The position numbers and the translations under genes were made by a program. From Streptomyces olindensis (lineage in GTDB: Bacteria > Actinomycetota > Actinomycetes > Streptomycetales > Streptomycetaceae), in contig JJOH01000001.1 of assembly GCA_000696115.1 (NCBI GenBank), positions 62,001 through 126,000 of the forward strand: a DNA stretch of 64,000 nucleotides, written 5' to 3'. The notes below the pieces were generated by a model. The model was not told the DNA's origin. It saw only the letters and a program-made list of their open reading frames with translations, and ran no database searches. This document shows positions 8,542 through 15,962 of this stretch, piece after piece (position 1 is the stretch's first letter; every line of letters begins with the position of its first letter).

Positions 8542-9449
8542 ATCGACCACCCCGCGGCGATCGCGGCGACCTCGGCGCGCTCGTCGTCCCGGAGGGTCCG
8601 GCTCGGCGGGCGGACCTCGCGGCGGCACAGGCCGAGCGAGGCGAGGGCCTCCTTGACGACGGTGACGTTGTTCGCGGAGCCGTTGGCCGCGCGCAGCTCC
8701 TCGAAGCGGCGGATCTGCTCCCAGACCTTCATGGCGGCCGGGTAGTCGCCGGAGCGCAGCGCCTCGATCATGTTCAGGGAGACGGCCGGAGCGACGTTCA
8801 CCAGCCCGGAGGTGAAGCCGGTGGCGCCCGCGGAGAAGTAGGAGGGGGCGTACGGCTCGGCGAGTCCGGCCACCCACACGAACCGCTCCAGGCCCGCGTC
8901 CCGGGCGAAGGCGGCGAACTTGGCGGCGTCCGGCACGGCGTACTTCACGCCGATGACGTTCGGGCAGGCGTCGGCGAGTTCGGCGAGGCGGGCGCCGGTG
9001 AGCTGCGGGTTGCGGATGTACGGCACGACGCCCAGCTCGGGCACGGCCTCGGCGACGGCGCGGTGGTAGTCGACCCAGCCGGCCTGGGAGACGTACGGGT
9101 GGACGGGCTGGTGGACCATCACCATCTGGGCGCCGAGCTCCCGGGCGTGCCGGGCGGAGGCGACGGCGGTCGGGATGTCGTGCCCGACGCCGACGAGGAT
9201 CGCGGCGCGGTCCCCGGCCTCGTCGATGGTCAGCTCGGTGACCAGGCGGCGTTCCTCGGGCGTGAGGGCGTAGAACTCGCCGGTGTTGCCGTTCGGGGTG
9301 AGGGTGGTGATGCCACCGTCGAGCAGACGGCGCAGCAGGGCCCGGTAGGTGTCCGGCGCGACGGAGCCGTCCTCGGCGAAGGGGGTCACCGGGATCGCCA
9401 CCACGTCGGCCAGGGCCGCCCGCTGGGTCTCGAACGCCACGCTGCTCAT
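8538..9449 (-). CDS. DapA-family lyase/dehydratase of sugar-acid catabolism
   Basis: A 303-residue class I TIM-barrel protein of the dihydrodipicolinate synthase family. Schiff-base Lys169 (GVKYAVPD), Tyr144 (VVPYIRNPQ) and the substrate-binding loop NGNTGEFYALT are in place; the loop differs from the GTTGE of true DapA, which argues for a 2-keto-3-deoxy sugar acid substrate. Together with the downstream dehydratase it would form the core of an oxidative pentose/hexose acid pathway (aldolase route to pyruvate, or dehydratase route toward alpha-ketoglutarate semialdehyde). Overlaps the GntR stop upstream (ATGA). Confidence 0.85.
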   Translation of the reverse strand: MSSVAFETQRAALADVVAIPVTPFAEDGSVAPDTYRALLRRLLDGGITTLTPNGNTGEFYALTPEERRLVTELTIDEAGDRAAILVGVGHDIPTAVASARHARELGAQMVMVHQPVHPYVSQAGWVDYHRAVAEAVPELGVVPYIRNPQLTGARLAELADACPNVIGVKYAVPDAAKFAAFARDAGLERFVWVAGLAEPYAPSYFSAGATGFTSGLVNVAPAVSLNMIEALRSGDYPAAMKVWEQIRRFEELRAANGSANNVTVVKEALASLGLCRREVRPPSRTLRDDERAEVAAIAAGWSI

Positions 9450-10105
9450 TCCTGACCTTCCTGTTCCAGTGCTGCCTGGGGGAAAGCGCGCTGCACGAAC
9501 GACGCGATGTGGGAGTGGAGGGCGCGGGCCGCGCCGTCTGCGTCGCCGTCGAGGGCGAGCCGCAGGATCTCGTGGTGTTCGCCGGCCTCCCGCTCCCAGG
9601 AGGGCGAGGCGGCCCAGGCGACGGCGGAGACCAGGGCGGCTTGGTCGCGGACCTCGTCGAGCATCCGGCCGAGCAGCGGGTTGCCGCAGGGCAGGTACAG
9701 GGCGCGGTGGAACTCCCGGTTGGCGAGGGAGCGTTCGGCGGTGTCGGTGGCGGCGGCGGCCCGGGTCAGCGCGTCCCGGGCGGCGTCCAGGGAGGCGCCG
9801 CGCTGCACGGCCCGCTTCAACGCCTCGGGCTCCAGCAGCAGCCGCACGTCGTAGACCTCGCGCGCCATGTCCGCGTCCACCATGCGCACCGTGACGCCCT
9901 TGTACTGGCTCATCACGACCAGCCCGGTCCCGGCGAGGGTCTTGAGCGCCTCGCGCACCGGGGTCTTGGACACCCCGAACTGCGCGGCGAGCTCCGTCTC
10001 GACCAGCGCCTGACCCGGCGTCAACTGCCCGGTGAGGATGCGGTGTTTGATCCCCTCCAGCACGTACTGCGTGCGGGAGGGGATCGGCGTGGGCACAGAG
10101 GTCAT
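9446..10105 (-). CDS. GntR family (FadR subfamily) transcriptional regulator
   Basis: A 219-residue regulator: winged helix-turn-helix at residues ~10-75 (TELAAQFGVSKTPVREALKT) followed by an all-helical FCD ligand domain with metal-binding-type histidines (EFHRALY, EHHEILR, HSHIASF). It leads the operon with the DapA-like and IlvD-like genes and most likely senses their sugar-acid substrate or intermediate. A consensus-like promoter and a perfect inverted repeat lie just upstream (10175-10224), consistent with autoregulation. Start ATG 10105 chosen because the frame further upstream has no family similarity. Confidence 0.9.
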   Translation of the reverse strand: MTSVPTPIPSRTQYVLEGIKHRILTGQLTPGQALVETELAAQFGVSKTPVREALKTLAGTGLVVMSQYKGVTVRMVDADMAREVYDVRLLLEPEALKRAVQRGASLDAARDALTRAAAATDTAERSLANREFHRALYLPCGNPLLGRMLDEVRDQAALVSAVAWAASPSWEREAGEHHEILRLALDGDADGAARALHSHIASFVQRAFPQAALEQEGQE

Positions 10106-10174
10106 GCGCGCCTCTCGGATCTCGCGTCTCGGTGGATCGCGTATCGGATCTCGCGTATCGCGTCTCATATATGA

Positions 10175-10224
10175 CGTACGAAGTACGACGCGATGACGGT
10201 AGGAGGGCGCGTGGGGTTCGTCAA
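10175..10224 (-). promoter_or_regulatory. Promoter and inverted-repeat operator of the GntR operon
   Basis: On the minus strand TTGACG (10224-10219), 17 bases, then TACCGT (10201-10196) forms a good vegetative-type promoter. Downstream of the predicted start lies a perfect 5-3-5 inverted repeat CGTAC-TTC-GTACG (10175-10187), a plausible GntR operator. Just upstream, GAAACAGCAATCGCTTTC (plus strand, about 10239-10256) is a weak LacI-like palindrome. Confidence 0.65.
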
Positions 10225-10254
10225 TGCTTTCGGCAAAGAAACAGCAATCGCTTT

Positions 10255-10866
10255 CTACAGGTGGGGCGCCCACTCCGGATCCCGCCCGCTGAGCCCCACC
10301 GCCCGGGCCAGCAGGGATGCCTCTGGCCCGACCGTGACGACGGGCCCGAAGATCGCGCCGCGGTCGGGGTCGTCGACGGACGCCGCGAGGAAGTCGTGGC
10401 AGACCCGGAGCGCGGCCGGGTCGGGGTCGTAGCGTTGACCGGTGGCGCGGGCCAGGTCCCAGCCGTGGACGACCAGTTCGTCGGTGGCGACGAGACCCGC
10501 GATCTCGCCCGGCAGGTCCACGCCCCCGGCGCGGGTCATGCCGGTCCAAGCGGCCGGGTCCCGCCAGGCCTCGGCCAGTTCGGCGAGGACGTTGGGCAGC
10601 TCCTCACGCCAGCCGGGCGCGAGGTCCGGGAGCGCGGACTGCGGGCTGGTGTCGGTGGTGACACCCAGGTCCTTGCGGCCGGCGTCACGGAAGGCGACGG
10701 CCAGCCCGGCCAGGTGGCCGAGCAGGTGGCGCACCTGGTACTCGGGGCAGGGGGTCGGGCCCGACAGCTGCTCGTCGGTGACGCCGGCGACGAGGCGCGC
10801 CAGTTCCTGCGCGTGGGGTCCGAGGTCGAGGGTCGGGCTGGTCGTGCCCGTTGTGCTGTCGGTCAT
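10255..10866 (-). CDS. TIGR03086 family mycothiol-dependent-isomerase-like (DinB fold) protein
   Basis: A 203-residue four-helix-bundle protein of the maleylpyruvate-isomerase N-terminal/DinB superfamily common in actinobacteria. The metal-binding histidine pattern is visible in VRHLLGHLAG and ELVVHGWDLA, with the PCPEY segment typical of TIGR03086. Members bind a divalent metal and some use mycothiol as a cofactor; the substrate here is unknown. It stands alone between the GntR operon and the toxin locus, with its own start near a GGAG sequence. The 242 bases upstream of it (10867-11108) hold no recognisable gene. Confidence 0.8.
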   Translation of the reverse strand: MTDSTTGTTSPTLDLGPHAQELARLVAGVTDEQLSGPTPCPEYQVRHLLGHLAGLAVAFRDAGRKDLGVTTDTSPQSALPDLAPGWREELPNVLAELAEAWRDPAAWTGMTRAGGVDLPGEIAGLVATDELVVHGWDLARATGQRYDPDPAALRVCHDFLAASVDDPDRGAIFGPVVTVGPEASLLARAVGLSGRDPEWAPHL

Positions 10867-11108
10867 GGGGCTGCTCCTCCGGGTGTCGTCCGGAAGGTAG
10901 ACCGGAACCGGGCGCAGAACTCATCGCCCGCCCGACGCTTTCCCGCGTCCCGTCTCTGGTCCCATGTCGCACGGGCCGGCCGGTGGGATGGGGCGTAGCG
11001 CGACGGCCCACCGGTCGGGATGACGCCCCCCGACGGCCCGGGCGAGACGCGCGTCGCCCCGGCCATCGGAGGCCGGGTGCTCGTCGGCGCTGCCTGCCCG
11101 GACGTCCC

Positions 11109-12407
11109 TCAGCGGTACCGGACGACGTGCAACCGGTGGACTCCCGTCGGGTCCAGGACGGCCGGCTCGCCCGACGCGCCGTCGACCAGAACGACGCCGT
11201 CCTCCAGGCGGAGCGCGTTCACCAGCTGGCCGACGGCCTCGCGGCCCCGGCCGTCCGTACGGCGAGCCCAGATCAGGGCGCGTGCCGCGACGGGCAGTGC
11301 GGAAGCCGCCTCGACCGCCGCCGCCCAGTCCTGGTGCTCGGACACGGACAGCACGGGGCCGAGGTAGGCGAGCGTCGACTCGAACCACGCGGCGCGGGCG
11401 GGAGACGGTGGCTTCGGTAGGTCCGCGCTTCCGACGGTGCCGCCCGCGTCCCACCGGGCGAGCCAGCCCCACGGGTCGGCGTTGGGCAGGCCGAAGGGTG
11501 CGGCCTCGTCCTTGGGGACCACGACCGTCGCGTCGAGCATGCAGTCCCGCCAGTGGCCTTCGCGCAGGAAACGGCTCGTGTTGCAGGAGAAGACCCAGCC
11601 GCGCGTGGTCTCGTCCTGCGCCGTCGGAGCGTGGAGCTCCACTTCGCCGTGGTAGGCGTCCTGAAGCCAGCGGCGTGCTTTGTCGACCGCGGAGGCGAAG
11701 TCGGGCGCCGCGTGCTCCCACGGGGTGAGGCGCGGCGTGAACGCGCCGGGCAGCGCGCGGAGCAGCACGAGCTCACGGACCAGGGACGAGTCGAGGCGGG
11801 CCAGAGAGGAGGTCAGCGCGTCGAGGAGAACCACTTGTCCCTTGTGGTTGTGCGCGTAGAGCAGGTTGCCGGTCGCCTCGTGGCCACCGACCTCCCGGCG
11901 GACCCAGACCAGGCCACGGGTGTCCGGCCCGGTCTGTGTGACCGCCCGGATCACGTCGTCCCAGTCGCCGACCCCGACTCGCGTGAATTCGGGGAAGTAG
12001 CGGCGCGTGAGCCGGTCCCACCAGCCGGGCGCCTCGTCCGACGGCTGCCAGGGCAGGGGCGTGGAGGGGGCGCCGTTGATCGTGGAGTGCAGAGTCACGA
12101 CACATCCGCGGATGTTGATCCGACGGGGCTGCGTCTCGACCCGGCGAGCCGCGTCTTCCGGTGCCACGGGTTCCAGGTCCGCGAGTGGGGCACTGGGCGC
12201 CGGGTGGAACGGGGTCCCGCCGTCCTTGGGGACGACGACCGACGCGGCCATCATCGGCGTCTCCGGAAACCCCGGCTGCGGCAGCGGTCGGCAGGCCATC
12301 AGCCATGCGGCCGCCGTTTCGTGCACGGGGTGCCCGACGGCCAGCCGCACGAGGCCGCCGTAGGTGGCGTTCAGCCAGGCGGTTGCCCTCTGGTCGGGAC
12401 TCGACAT
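11109..12407 (-). CDS. Duplicated Imm35/YrhB-like plus degenerate Tox-PL-like protein (probable immunity/decoy)
   Basis: A 432-residue protein built from two copies of the same two-part unit. Unit A has a YrhB/Imm35-like half (residues ~7-80, WLMACR and SVVVPKDGGTPFHP) and a Tox-PL-like half (~100-215). Unit B repeats this (~238-312, WVFSCNT and TVVVPKDEAAPFGLP; ~340-432). The Tox-PL halves align with the end of the toxin upstream, but its His541 position (AHVFNA) is Asn181 in unit A (GNLLYA) and Gln394 in unit B (GQLVNA), while the Asp positions (Asp196, Asp409) remain. Likely a second immunity protein that mimics or binds the toxin fold; this role is inference. It begins 3 bases after the small immunity gene's stop. 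Confidence 0.6.
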   Translation of the reverse strand: MSSPDQRATAWLNATYGGLVRLAVGHPVHETAAAWLMACRPLPQPGFPETPMMAASVVVPKDGGTPFHPAPSAPLADLEPVAPEDAARRVETQPRRINIRGCVVTLHSTINGAPSTPLPWQPSDEAPGWWDRLTRRYFPEFTRVGVGDWDDVIRAVTQTGPDTRGLVWVRREVGGHEATGNLLYAHNHKGQVVLLDALTSSLARLDSSLVRELVLLRALPGAFTPRLTPWEHAAPDFASAVDKARRWLQDAYHGEVELHAPTAQDETTRGWVFSCNTSRFLREGHWRDCMLDATVVVPKDEAAPFGLPNADPWGWLARWDAGGTVGSADLPKPPSPARAAWFESTLAYLGPVLSVSEHQDWAAAVEAASALPVAARALIWARRTDGRGREAVGQLVNALRLEDGVVLVDGASGEPAVLDPTGVHRLHVVRYR

Positions 12408-12410
12408 CCC

Positions 12411-12728
12411 TCAGTGCCCCCTCTTCGGCGGCCATCCATGGGGCCATTCACCCGTCGCGCGGAGTTCCATGTACTTGTCCGCCGGAAGGTAGGTCGGGGA
12501 GAAGTGCGGATCGGTGCCGTCGTGCGGTACCACGATGAGCGACGTGAACGGAGCCTGCGTGGGGTCGCCCGTGTCGATGTGTTCCTTGAAATCGAAGCGC
12601 ACGGTCCAGCCGTAAGGGAACCGGATCGCTGTTTCCGGCAGCATTACTACAGAATCGGGCTTCTCAGGGAAAGCCTTGGTTTTCAGGTATTCGGCGGCCG
12701 CCGCCACGGCCTCGTCACGACTCAGCAC
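12411..12728 (-). CDS. YrhB/Imm35-type immunity protein
   Basis: A 105-residue protein with the YrhB (Imm35) layout: N-terminal helix with SRDEAVAAAAEYL, central FPYGWTVRFDF, then SLIVVPHDGTDPHF. Such proteins are the usual partners of Tox-PL and related toxins in actinobacterial polymorphic toxin loci. Its GTG start follows the toxin stop directly (TAA-GTG at 12731-12726) with GGGAG as ribosome-binding site, so toxin and immunity are co-translated. Base composition is visibly less GC-rich than flanking genes, like the toxin tip, which suits a mobile toxin-immunity cassette. Binding to this toxin is inferred from position. Confidence 0.75.
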   Translation of the reverse strand: MLSRDEAVAAAAEYLKTKAFPEKPDSVVMLPETAIRFPYGWTVRFDFKEHIDTGDPTQAPFTSLIVVPHDGTDPHFSPTYLPADKYMELRATGEWPHGWPPKRGH

Positions 12729-14477
12729 TTAGGAGCTCCCATCGCGGTAAGGAATGTGTCCGATCGATGACACATTTTTCTCCAGTATTCCGAGGGTTCC
12801 TGACTGCCCGTCGAGGAAAACGACCCCGTGCTTGGTGTTCACGGCATTGAAGACGTGGGCGCTGCCGTCGGGTCGGCTCACGTACACGGCGCTTCTCGAA
12901 CCCTCTCCGCGCGCCTGGAGGTCTCGGATGATGTCATCGTAGCTCTTGACCATGTCATAGTGCCCCTTGGCCCTGTCTTTGAGGCCGAGTTGCTCCGGGG
13001 GAATGTGATCCGGCTGCAGCTTGGGCGCCGCACTCACCTCGACCCCGTCCAGCCTGCGGTCCACGGAGACGACGTTATGGCTGCAGTTGTCTCGATAGCC
13101 AGGAGTATCGGTACTGTTGACGTCCTTCAACCACGGATATTCGCTGTCCAGAAACTCCTGGGCCTTCTGTGGGTCCACGGAGTCGTAATGGATGGCTTTT
13201 TCCTTGACGTGGTCCGTGGACCGTGCGAGGTCGCTCCAACTCTTGGGCGCCGCGTCGGCGGCCTCGTCCGCGACCTTCGCACCGTTGGGTACGGCCTTCG
13301 CGGCTCCCGCTCCCGTCTCCATCCCCTCCCTCACCGCAGCGCGCAGACCACCCCGCGCCAGCCCCGCGCCCTTCGTGCCGATGAGCTCGGGTACGAGGCG
13401 GCCGATGAATTCGGACGGATCCTTCTTGAAGCCCTCCACCGCTGCGTTCAGCGCGCGCTCGGGGTGGGCCGCGGTCGAGACCAGGCCGGAGAGCGTCAGG
13501 GAGATGTTCTGGAGGTACTCCGCCGGGTGGGTCAGGTTGTAGGGGTCGACCGGGTTCAGGCCGCGGGCGAAGCTGACCAGGCCCGCCGTGCCTTTGACGA
13601 CACCGCCGACGAAGTGGTTGAGCTCGACGCCGGTCGCCACGAGGCCGTCGACCACGTTGCCGGTCAGGCGGTCCAGCGGCGGCGGCTCCGCCGGGGCGTG
13701 GGCGAGGGCCTTTCTGACGTCCGCCTCGGCGTCACCGGCGGCGGTGTTCCGTTGGGCGCGGGCCCGGGCCAGCTTCTCTCGCGCCTGCCGGATGGTCTCC
13801 CTGCCGGGGTCCTGGAACGGCCCTGGCATGGGCCCGGGGTCCTGGTCCGCCCGCACCTTGGCGTTGTAGGCGTCGACCTTCTGGTTGTACTCCCCGATGG
13901 CCTTCTCGGACGCGCTCTTGCCACGCGCGTACAACTCGATGGCCTCCTGCGCCTGCTGCTGCGCCCACTTCACCGTGCCCGCATAGGCGTCCAGCGCGGA
14001 GGCGGCGGCGGCGCATGCGTCGGCGGCCTGGAACCACTTCGAGGGGTGGACGCCGAACTTCTCGCGGAACGTGTCCCCGGCCTCACCGCGCCAGGCGGAG
14101 GAGTCGACCTTCTTCATCCCCGAGCCGACCTTGTCGAAGGCGGCGGAGAAGTCCCGCAGGTGCTTGGCACTGCTCCGGATCTTCTCGGGGTTGCCGTGGA
14201 TCAGCTCGTCGGCCTCCTCGGTCCCGCCGAGCTGCTGCTCGCCCGGTGTGGCTCCGAGGTCGGACGCGACCTCGTCGCCCCAGTCCTGGACCGCGTCCGC
14301 GGCACCCTCCAGGCCGACCCGGTCAAGGCCGCCACCGAGCCGGTCGGTCCCCCAGTCGACGCCCTCGCCGACGATCTTCTTTCCGGCGTCGACACCGTCC
14401 TCGAGAGCGGTCAGGCCGTCGTTGACGCCGTCCTTCAGTCTGCCCAGGCCGCTGCCGAGGTCGTCGAGGACGCCCAT
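12729..14477 (-). CDS. T7SS-type polymorphic toxin with C-terminal papain-fold glutamine deamidase (Tox-PL) domain
   Basis: A 582-residue toxin. The N-terminal ~290 residues are helical and contain a WXG motif (Trp129-Arg-Gly131) in a T7SS-secreted-protein type trafficking region; a variable linker follows (300-440). The C-terminal ~140 residues carry the Tox-PL triad: Cys465 (RDNCSHNVV), His541 (AHVFNAV) and Asp556 (VFLDGQSG). Characterised relatives deamidate glutamines of target proteins. The ATG overlaps the stop of the WXG-like partner by one base (TGATG); the immunity gene follows without a gap. The C-terminal coding part has lower GC than the N-terminal part, as expected for a swapped toxin tip. 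No T7SS core genes are in this window. Confidence 0.85.
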   Translation of the reverse strand: MGVLDDLGSGLGRLKDGVNDGLTALEDGVDAGKKIVGEGVDWGTDRLGGGLDRVGLEGAADAVQDWGDEVASDLGATPGEQQLGGTEEADELIHGNPEKIRSSAKHLRDFSAAFDKVGSGMKKVDSSAWRGEAGDTFREKFGVHPSKWFQAADACAAAASALDAYAGTVKWAQQQAQEAIELYARGKSASEKAIGEYNQKVDAYNAKVRADQDPGPMPGPFQDPGRETIRQAREKLARARAQRNTAAGDAEADVRKALAHAPAEPPPLDRLTGNVVDGLVATGVELNHFVGGVVKGTAGLVSFARGLNPVDPYNLTHPAEYLQNISLTLSGLVSTAAHPERALNAAVEGFKKDPSEFIGRLVPELIGTKGAGLARGGLRAAVREGMETGAGAAKAVPNGAKVADEAADAAPKSWSDLARSTDHVKEKAIHYDSVDPQKAQEFLDSEYPWLKDVNSTDTPGYRDNCSHNVVSVDRRLDGVEVSAAPKLQPDHIPPEQLGLKDRAKGHYDMVKSYDDIIRDLQARGEGSRSAVYVSRPDGSAHVFNAVNTKHGVVFLDGQSGTLGILEKNVSSIGHIPYRDGSS

Positions 14478-15148
14478 CAGCCCTCACCCCCGCCACCCTG
14501 CGTACGGGCACGCTCCTCCGGCGAGGGGCCGAACTGCTCGTCCAGCATCCGCTCCCACGCGGTCTCCGAGATCCCCGAACGCTCCCGGATGTTCTCGGGC
14601 GCCAGCGACCCCATGCCGGCCAGGTTCTCCGACGTCATGACGTCCCGGCCCGCGTCCCGCCAGCCCTGGGCGCTGGTCTCCCAGGCCCGGTCGAAGGACT
14701 CCTTGCTGTAGTCGGCGTCCCTGATCTGGGTGACCGGGTTGTCCGACCAGACCTCGCCCCAGTCCTTGCCGGTGATCTCGTCCTCCGAGGCGTGCGGATT
14801 GCCGATCACCGAGTTGACGCCGACCTTCATCGCTCCTGCGACGTACTGGTCGGTCTCGTAGTACGTCCCGGCCGCGAGCCCCGTCTTCAACGCGAACCCG
14901 TTGCCCTCCTGGATCAGCGAACGGACGCCCCACTCCCACCGCTCGCAAAAGGACCCGAAGGCGCCGGTGAGGCCTTCCGCCCCCAGCTCCAGACCGGACA
15001 GTGCGATGTCTCCGAAGCCACGGCCCGCGCCGGCCTCACCGACCATGCCGAGCTCTTTCAACTCGCCCAGCGCCGCCGTCAGTCCCTTGGCGATCTCGTC
15101 GAGACCGATCGCCGTCAGATCATCGCCGTTGCCGGCGCCCCCCGTCAT
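14477..15148 (-). CDS. WXG100-like/helical partner protein of the T7SS toxin
   Basis: A 223-residue, mainly helical protein found next to T7SS-type toxins in Streptomyces. I recognise the FCERWEWGVRSLIQEGN segment (around residues 67-83) and TYYETDQYV that recur in these partners, but have no function name for the family. The C terminus is Gly/Glu-rich (TQGGGGEG). It probably binds or helps export the toxin. Start ATG 15148 overlaps the SseB-like gene stop (ATGA), and its stop overlaps the toxin start. The longer open frame 5' of this ATG is a shadow. Confidence 0.65.
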   Translation of the reverse strand: MTGGAGNGDDLTAIGLDEIAKGLTAALGELKELGMVGEAGAGRGFGDIALSGLELGAEGLTGAFGSFCERWEWGVRSLIQEGNGFALKTGLAAGTYYETDQYVAGAMKVGVNSVIGNPHASEDEITGKDWGEVWSDNPVTQIRDADYSKESFDRAWETSAQGWRDAGRDVMTSENLAGMGSLAPENIRERSGISETAWERMLDEQFGPSPEERARTQGGGGEG

Positions 15149-15744
15149 CGAGGCGTCCCTCCTTGCTGTACATGGTCCACTGCGAACGCGTCGGGCACGA
15201 TTCCGGTCACCGGCGGGAGCAGCAGCGCGTGTTCGGCACCGTCGGCCGCGTCCAGAGCAACTCCGCACGGCACACCGGCCTTCGGTACCGCCAGATCCAA
15301 CAGCCGTGCCCCGAGGACCGTTTGGTACGTCCACTCCCGGTCGGCCTCGTCCCGAGCGAGCGCGTACCGGGCCAGCGCCGACTCGTCGGAGAAGGCCAGG
15401 ATCCAGCGGATCCCGCCGAAGTCGGCGGTGAGCCAGCCGCCGTCGTACAGCGGCACCAGCACCGCCGTGTCCCGGAACGTCTCCAGCAGCACGGCGAACT
15501 CGCTTCGCCCAAGGGCCACTTCCTCCTCGGTGGGCTCCTGCGCCTCGACGGCCTCCGATGCCTCAGGCGGTCGGGGAGCACCATCCGGCTCAGCCAGTCG
15601 ATTCCCCTCGTGAGAACCGGAGTTCTCGGGGATCAACTGCCGCCCCGGAGCCACGGGTGGCTCGGGCCTCAAGGTCATCTCTGCGTACTCGGCAAGTCGG
15701 GACCGCCGAATCGGCCCCTCCGAGCCACCCCCTAGAGCTGTCAC
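15145..15744 (-). CDS. SseB-like domain protein at the head of the toxin operon
   Basis: A 199-residue protein whose C-terminal ~120 residues match the SseB N-terminal domain pattern (AVLVPLYDGG, WILAFSDESALARYA, ALLLPPVTG). SseB-fold proteins are common in actinobacterial secretion and toxin neighbourhoods and may act as chaperones; the role here is inferred. The start is uncertain: GTG 15744 lacks a good ribosome-binding site, ATG 15678 (MTLRPEPP) is an alternative, and the only strong Shine-Dalgarno nearby (GGAGGAGGAG, 15784-15775) serves another frame starting at GTG 15769. A frameshift in the G-rich stretch around 15730 is possible. Confidence 0.65.
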   Translation of the reverse strand: MTALGGGSEGPIRRSRLAEYAEMTLRPEPPVAPGRQLIPENSGSHEGNRLAEPDGAPRPPEASEAVEAQEPTEEEVALGRSEFAVLLETFRDTAVLVPLYDGGWLTADFGGIRWILAFSDESALARYALARDEADREWTYQTVLGARLLDLAVPKAGVPCGVALDAADGAEHALLLPPVTGIVPDAFAVDHVQQGGTPR

Positions 15745-15962
15745 GACGCAACTTTTTCATGTGCCGCACCAGCACTCCTCCTCCACCTCATGGGTCACCT
15801 CGGTCACACACAAGATCGATACGCAGCTGTCACGATTTCCCGACCAGGTCGGGGCGTGAAGGAAGCGGCCGGAGGGAGTGGGCCTCCGGCCGCAGGACCT
15901 TCGGCTCCTTAAGGAACCTGCCCGATCCGCTCCCCGGGTCCTTAGCCGCACCATGGCCAGGC

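Noticed and set aside
8538..9449. Annotation as lysine-pathway dapA.
   Set aside because: The substrate loop is NGNTGEF rather than GTTGE and it is coupled to a sugar-acid dehydratase; the true dapA-type gene is at 45492.
15757..15830. Short frame ending HEVEEECWCGT before the SseB gene as a RiPP precursor.
   Set aside because: No ribosome-binding site for it, no modification enzymes nearby; the Cys pair may be chance.
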